This document shows positions 7,936 through 11,388 of a stretch of 11,388 nt of DNA, piece by piece (within the stretch, counting starts at the first letter, position 1; each line of letters begins with the position of its first letter). The notes under the pieces are model-generated. The model was given only the letters and a program-made list of their open reading frames with translations, was not told where the DNA came from and searched no databases. Made by a program: the position numbers and the translations under genes. Origin of the DNA: WTJX01 sp045106295 (GTDB taxonomy: Bacteria; Bacteroidota; Bacteroidia; Cytophagales; JAAEPT01); the NCBI GenBank assembly GCA_045106295.1, contig JBGCEI010000002.1, positions 1 through 11,388 of the forward strand. The letters are read 5' to 3'.

Positions 7936-9450
7936 ATGCGTACAATAGAAATAATGGACACTTCTCTAAGAGATGGAGAACAAACTTCGGGAGTTGCATT
8001 CACCTCATCAGAGAAACTAAACATCGCTAAGTTTTTACTTGAAGAAGTAAAAGTAGACCGTATTGAAGTAGCTTCCGCCAGAATTTCTAAAGGAGAATTC
8101 CAAGGTGTGCAAAATATTGTAAACTGGGCAACACAAAACAATCACCTGCATAAAGTAGAAATACTTGGTTTTGTAGACAAAGGAAAATCATTAGACTGGA
8201 TAAATAAAGCAGGCGCTAAAGTGGTTAACCTCTTGTGTAAAGGATCTAAAAAGCATTTAGAAGGTCAGCTTAAAAAAACACTAGAACAACACGTTAGTGA
8301 TATCAAAGAAGCCGTAGAGCAAGCAACTAAACTAGGCATAGAAGCAAACCTCTATTTAGAGGATTGGTCAAACGGCATGCGAGACAGTGAAGAGTATGTA
8401 CTCGCTTTACTAAATGCCTTAAAAGACACCAAAATCAAACGGTTTATGTTGCCCGATACTTTAGGTACATTGAATCCAGAAGAGTGTTTTGACTATTACA
8501 CCAAAATGGTTAGTCATTTTCCTGATCTCCATTTTGATTCTCATTTGCATAATGATTACGACTTAGCCATAGGGAATACGTTTTACGCCTTAAAAGCAGG
8601 GGTAAAAGGGATACACACTACTGTAAATGGTTTGGGTGAACGAGCAGGAAACACGCCTTTAGCAAGTGCCGTAGCCCTAATCGAAGATCAATTTACTGAC
8701 TTAAATTGTAACGTAACAGAAGGAAAGTTAAATCAAATCAGTCGGTTAGTAGAGGCATTTTCTGGTGTACACATCCCTCACAACAAACCAGTGGTAGGCG
8801 ACAATGTGTTTACTCAAGCCTGTGGTGTACATGCTGATGGCGACAATAAAGGCGGGCTTTACTTCAATAAACTCATGCCTGAGCGTTTTGGTAGAACAAG
8901 AGAATATGCGCTGGGTAAAACATCTGGTAAAGCCAGCATACAAAAAAACCTAGAAGAACTAGGCATCGTTCTTTCTGCTGAAAACATGCAGAAAGTAACT
9001 GAAAGAGTCGTTGAATTGGGGGATAAAAAAGAACTGATCACAAAAGAAGACCTCCCTTTCATAATCTCTGATGTATTAGGAAGTGAAATGACAGAAGAGA
9101 AAGTGAAGCTATTAAACTACTACTCTACTCACGTTCATAATCTACGTCCCGTAACAACGATTAAAATAGAAATAGACGGTCAGGTATTCGAAGAAACAGC
9201 GACAGGAGATGGACAGTACGATGCATTTATGCGGGCCATGAAGAATATCTATGCTGAATTAGGGAAAGAACTACCTATTCTTAAAAACTACAAAATATCT
9301 ATTCCTCCAGGTGGACGAACAGACGCTTTAGTAGAAACAGTAATCACTTGGGAATTAAACGGAAAAGAGTTTAAAACACGAGGTTTAGAGTCCGACCAAC
9401 AAGCTGCAGCTATCACGGCTACTGTAAAAATGTTGAACTCTCAGCAATAG
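7936..9450 (+). CDS. cimA: (R)-citramalate synthase-like enzyme (isopropylmalate synthase family)
   Basis: A 504-residue Claisen-type enzyme. The N-terminal TIM barrel carries LRDGEQ (11-16), HLHNDYD (203-209) with metal ligands H203 and H205, GLGERAGNTPL (232-242) and FTQACGVHADG (292-302); the C-terminal LeuA regulatory domain carries GDGQYDAF (424-431) and PPGGRTDALVET (457-468). From memory of the Leptospira interrogans citramalate synthase studies, pyruvate-pocket residues Leu81, Leu104 and Tyr144 and catalytic Glu146 and Thr179 correspond to L77, L100, Y140, E142 and T175 here. Isoleucine-site residues Tyr430, Asp431, Leu451, Tyr454, Ile458 and Val468 correspond to Y428, D429, L449, Y452, I456 and V466. 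All are conserved, so it most likely condenses pyruvate with acetyl-CoA to citramalate, entering isoleucine synthesis without threonine, with isoleucine feedback. Automatic pipelines may call it LeuA. No other leu or ilv gene is in the window. ATG start with an exact -7 box upstream. Confidence 0.85.
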   Translation: MRTIEIMDTSLRDGEQTSGVAFTSSEKLNIAKFLLEEVKVDRIEVASARISKGEFQGVQNIVNWATQNNHLHKVEILGFVDKGKSLDWINKAGAKVVNLLCKGSKKHLEGQLKKTLEQHVSDIKEAVEQATKLGIEANLYLEDWSNGMRDSEEYVLALLNALKDTKIKRFMLPDTLGTLNPEECFDYYTKMVSHFPDLHFDSHLHNDYDLAIGNTFYALKAGVKGIHTTVNGLGERAGNTPLASAVALIEDQFTDLNCNVTEGKLNQISRLVEAFSGVHIPHNKPVVGDNVFTQACGVHADGDNKGGLYFNKLMPERFGRTREYALGKTSGKASIQKNLEELGIVLSAENMQKVTERVVELGDKKELITKEDLPFIISDVLGSEMTEEKVKLLNYYSTHVHNLRPVTTIKIEIDGQVFEETATGDGQYDAFMRAMKNIYAELGKELPILKNYKISIPPGGRTDALVETVITWELNGKEFKTRGLESDQQAAAITATVKMLNSQQ

Positions 9451-9458
9451 TACTACAC

Positions 9459-9496
9459 AAGAGTTTAGAAACTGTTTTACTTCAGTTCTTGGCTCT
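9459..9496 (+). terminator. Weak imperfect hairpin after the citramalate synthase gene
   Basis: AAGAG (9459-9463) can pair with CTCTT (9492-9496), and AACTG (9470-9474) with CAGTT (9483-9487), around a TTTTACTT loop. The stem has an unpaired internal section and no U run follows, so terminator function is doubtful. Confidence 0.22.
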
Positions 9497-9531
9497 TCGG
9501 CATACTATTTGACTACGTAAGGACGATCATT

Positions 9532-10146
9532 ATGAATACATTTAGAACTACTATTACTTTACTGTTATTATCTCTCTTTTCATTGACTGTATCCGCACAA
9601 AACAGTCAATCGAAAAAACACCTTGTTTTAGACGATTTTGAAACAAATAGAAGATTAACCTATCAAATAGTTACAAAAGCAATAACACCTACTACTACTC
9701 CATTAAATGACCAAAAAAACAATTCAACTCATTGTGGTTTGGTAACTTACCCTATGGGAAAGAAAAACCTACCCGACCCTGTTGAAATTGAAGTTAAAGT
9801 CAACTGTAAGAACGGTAGACAAGCACACTGCCCCCTTGTATTTGAAGAAATGAGTCAAGTAGGAATCTCTATTTACTGTGCGAATGCTTCCACTATGGTG
9901 GAAGCTCAATTTATCGACGAAGGGCTTGCGCAACAAACAGGAAGTGATGGTGTAGTATTCAAGAAAAAGATAGCCTACAATCAAATTGGAAAGTGGATGA
10001 CTTTAATCTACGATTTCTCATCATACGCTTTTTACGAATCAATAGGACTCACCAAACTAGTTTTTAAATTCTACCCTAACACAAAGACTTACCCTAAAAG
10101 TGATCAAGTTTACTTTGATGATGTTGTATTATTTGAGGGGGAGTAA
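9532..10146 (+). CDS. Secreted protein with beta-sandwich (CBM11-like) pattern
   Basis: A 204-residue exported protein. It has a clear signal peptide (residues 1-22, cleavage after VSA before Q23) without a lipobox cysteine, so it is soluble in the periplasm or outside. The mature part opens with LVLDDFE (31-37) and closes with VYFDDVVLFEGE (193-204). This pairing of first and last strands is typical of jelly-roll modules such as CBM11-like or galactose-binding-like domains, but the fold is inferred from pattern only. Four cysteines (68, 92, 100 and 116) in the mature part could make two disulfides. No catalytic motif and no T9SS sorting domain. ATG at 9532, with a purine-rich AAGGA (9519-9523) 8 bases upstream, unusually Shine-Dalgarno-like for this window. 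Transcribed alone; a transposase remnant begins right after its stop. Function unknown. Confidence 0.72.
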   Translation: MNTFRTTITLLLLSLFSLTVSAQNSQSKKHLVLDDFETNRRLTYQIVTKAITPTTTPLNDQKNNSTHCGLVTYPMGKKNLPDPVEIEVKVNCKNGRQAHCPLVFEEMSQVGISIYCANASTMVEAQFIDEGLAQQTGSDGVVFKKKIAYNQIGKWMTLIYDFSSYAFYESIGLTKLVFKFYPNTKTYPKSDQVYFDDVVLFEGE

Positions 10147-10351
10147 TATATTTTTGAAGTCTTTGATTATATCGAAATTTATAATGAAGTAGACAAATCA
10201 ACTATTAAATCTTTTCAGACGATCAGCAGAATTACAAACCTATCTTGAACTTCTTTAAAAGCTGAAGCACTAATGCTTTAGCTGAATCTTTCAATGAAAA
10301 AGCAAAGCTTTTAGTATTTTATTTTATACTAGTGGAATGAAACTATTTTAT
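10147..10351 (+). pseudogene. Remnant of an ISL3-type (ISAon1-like) transposase, C-terminal end
   Basis: Three reading frames read in turn reconstruct the end of an ISL3-family DDE transposase. Frame one (10147-10230) gives STIKSFQTISR near its end. After a frame change near 10224-10232, the frame at 10233-10313 gives YKPILNFFKS, then a TGA stop (10263-10265) where relatives have arginine, then STNALAESFNEK; the Glu of AESFN lies in the family's conserved acidic C-terminal motif. After a second change near 10304, KAFSILF follows, with aromatic residues at the expected spacing up to about 10351. The family pattern from memory is ILNFFxxRSTNAxAESFNxKIKAFR. The N-terminal two thirds are absent, and the remnant starts directly after the secreted-protein stop. 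It cannot encode an active enzyme. I did not find intact terminal inverted repeats. Confidence 0.75.
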
Positions 10352-10428
10352 GAAAACACAGATTATACCAAGTCAATTAGTATTTCCACTTACACAGCCA
10401 AAGTCTTAAAATTTGGTGTTTTTGCTTT

Positions 10429-10605
10429 ATGCGTTCACCAAAGAAGATGTACAGTAAAAAGGAATTACGAAATTTGTATGATGTAAGTCAGGCGACCTTT
10501 ACACGGATGTTGAATAAAGTACCTGGACTACAAACAGGTAGTCGTAAACTGATTTATCCCAATGAACTAGAATTGATCATTAAGGTATATGGGGAGCCTG
10601 GGTGA
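10429..10605 (+). CDS. Small helix-turn-helix DNA-binding-like protein (58 aa)
   Basis: A short ORF starting ATG at 10429 (a second possible ATG is at 10447) and ending TGA at 10603-10605. The protein has a predicted helix KKELRNLY (10-17), a turn at DVSQ, a recognition-like helix ATFTRMLNKV (22-31), a small wing around GSRKLIYP (37-44) and a closing helix NELELIIKVYGEPG (45-58). This is the layout of MerR/excisionase-like or MuA-like HTH modules, and short proteins of the form xYSKKELAxxYgVSxxTFxxWL...LIfxxLGxP are familiar to me from Bacteroidota mobile regions. The intact frame amid decayed sequence argues for a real gene. It lies about 80 bases after the transposase remnant and converges with the broken minus-strand gene. 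Targets and role unknown; the start is uncertain. Confidence 0.62.
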   Translation: MRSPKKMYSKKELRNLYDVSQATFTRMLNKVPGLQTGSRKLIYPNELELIIKVYGEPG

Positions 10606-10615
10606 TGGTTGAAAA

Positions 10616-10649
10616 ATAATACTTAAATGTTCTTACCAGATAGTATTAT
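10616..10649. terminator. AT-rich hairpin between convergent genes
   Basis: An 8-base perfect inverted repeat, ATAATACT (10616-10623) and AGTATTAT (10642-10649), lies between the HTH gene and the minus-strand gene. Read on the minus strand it is followed by TTTTTC, so it could be a weak intrinsic terminator for that gene. Low stem G+C limits confidence. Confidence 0.3.
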
Positions 10650-10675
10650 ACGATAAAAAATCTTTTGAAAGTCAA

Positions 10676-11388
10676 CTAATCTAGTATTGATAGAAAACTA
10701 TTCTTTATACTAACCTCTGCTTTAAATCCTCCTAAACTATGTTTTGAAAACAAGACAACATATTTAATCTTTTTATGTGTACTTGACTTGCTTGAAACGT
10801 AGTTCCCGAAATCATCAACGGAGGCTATATAATGATTCAAAATTACTCCAGAGCTTAAGTTTGTGATGATAGCTTTAGATTCTACCTCTGCCCCACTCTC
10901 TAAACCAATTTTAGCATATAATGCAGGAGGTTGAAATACAAAACGTCGTAACTTACCCCATAAACTATAGTTAATATCTATCTTGGAGAGTTGTATATTT
11001 TCATATGAATTAATCCAAATAGTATCACCTAACGAATATTGCTCTTGGGTAGTATTTATTGTCTTGATGTTTAATGCCACCTCTCTCTTTTTAAGTAAGA
11101 GCATATCTTTATTGACTTTACTATCGATAGTGTAATTCTTTATTATTGATAATTGTGTTTTTGTTTCATCAAAGAATGGATATCTATTATCTATACTTCT
11201 ATTTTCATAAAATATAAAATCAGGTCTTTGATCACTTTCGTAAAAATCACGATTAAAATTTGTTAGATAATCACTAGTTGATGTTTGAAGAAAAGGTCTA
11301 GGATGATAATTTAATCTATTTTTAATAGTAAAGACGCTTTATAATATCCAATTGCTACACTTTGTAACAAAAAAGTTTTTTTTTAAAA
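10676..11388 (-). pseudogene. C-terminal part of a large membrane-protein-like gene, frame broken (5' end off window)
   Basis: The minus-strand frame is open from 11338 down to a TAG at 10676-10678; the ATG at 11104 is internal, since sequence before it already reads as conserved protein: NRLNYHPRPFLQTS, FNRDFYESDQRPDFIFYE, RSIDNRYPFFDE. From memory these motifs (NYxPRPxxQS, then D-R-[FY]-P-x-x-D-[ED]) belong to the extracytoplasmic C-terminal part of a large unnamed polytopic membrane protein found in several phyla. In-frame sequence before this ends at TAA (11339-11341), but the +1 frame reads VAIGYYKASLLLK just upstream. One extra base in the five-base T run at 11319-11323 (A run on the coding strand) would join the two. 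So this is a frameshifted gene or a sequencing error. A nine-T run at 11376-11384 may hide a second indel. Confidence 0.6.

Noticed and set aside
7899..8141. Minus-strand reading frame of 80 codons over the citramalate synthase start
   Set aside because: It is antisense to the strongly conserved LRDGEQ region; Ser/Phe-rich shadow composition.
8746..9062. Two overlapping minus-strand frames within citramalate synthase
   Set aside because: Both are antisense to conserved catalytic-domain sequence and show no family features.
7936..9450. Naming the enzyme 2-isopropylmalate synthase (leuA)
   Set aside because: The overall family fits, but pocket and allosteric positions follow citramalate synthase; LeuA remains the alternative until tested.
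9769..9984. Minus-strand reading frame of 71 codons
   Set aside because: It is antisense to the secreted-protein gene, which has a signal peptide and coherent domain ends.
10337..10486. Plus-strand 49-codon frame beginning MKLFYENTDY
   Set aside because: It starts inside the transposase remnant and overlaps the better-supported HTH gene in another frame; its C-terminal half has no protein-like pattern.
1..11388. CRISPR array, tRNA, rRNA, toxin-antitoxin pair, defence or secondary-metabolite system
   Set aside because: No periodic direct repeats, cloverleaf-like sequence or family motifs for such systems were seen on either strand.

Overview
The window is about 11.4 kb of AT-rich bacterial chromosome. 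It most likely comes from a member of the Bacteroidota, and a Cytophagales-type marine bacterium would fit. The reasons are a PorT-like outer-membrane beta-barrel protein, DUF2452 and DUF2214 family proteins, several TAnnTTTG-type -7 promoter boxes, weak use of Shine-Dalgarno sites, and a decayed ISL3-type transposase of the kind common in this phylum. All family assignments are from reading the sequence and from memory; no database search was run.

Left part, plus strand (1-1823): the 3' end of a class IV PLP-dependent aminotransferase, a seven-helix membrane protein of unknown function only 3 bases downstream, and a small outer-membrane beta-barrel protein with no clear ATG start. Middle part, minus strand (1820-4826): in transcription order, a membrane-anchored metallophosphoesterase, a DUF2452 protein, a DUF2214 membrane protein and ribulose-phosphate 3-epimerase (rpe). 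The rpe stop overlaps the stop of the barrel gene by 4 bases.

Central and right part, plus strand (5097-10146): a membrane-anchored extracytoplasmic protein of about 913 residues whose C-terminal third is a regular propeller-like repeat; a citramalate/isopropylmalate synthase whose pocket and regulatory-site residues match Leptospira citramalate synthase; and a small secreted beta-sandwich-like protein.

Right end (10147-11388): a degenerate accessory region. It holds a transposase remnant with two frame changes and an in-frame stop, an intact 58-residue helix-turn-helix protein, and on the minus strand the C-terminal part of a large membrane-protein-like gene whose frame is broken by a probable single-base indel.

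Most of the window is housekeeping or family-level unknown genes. I see no CRISPR array, tRNA, rRNA, toxin-antitoxin pair or recognisable defence system. The points most worth a second look are the probable citramalate synthase (easily mis-annotated as LeuA), the propeller protein, the unannotated small HTH gene beside the IS scar, and the cluster of genes lacking ATG starts.
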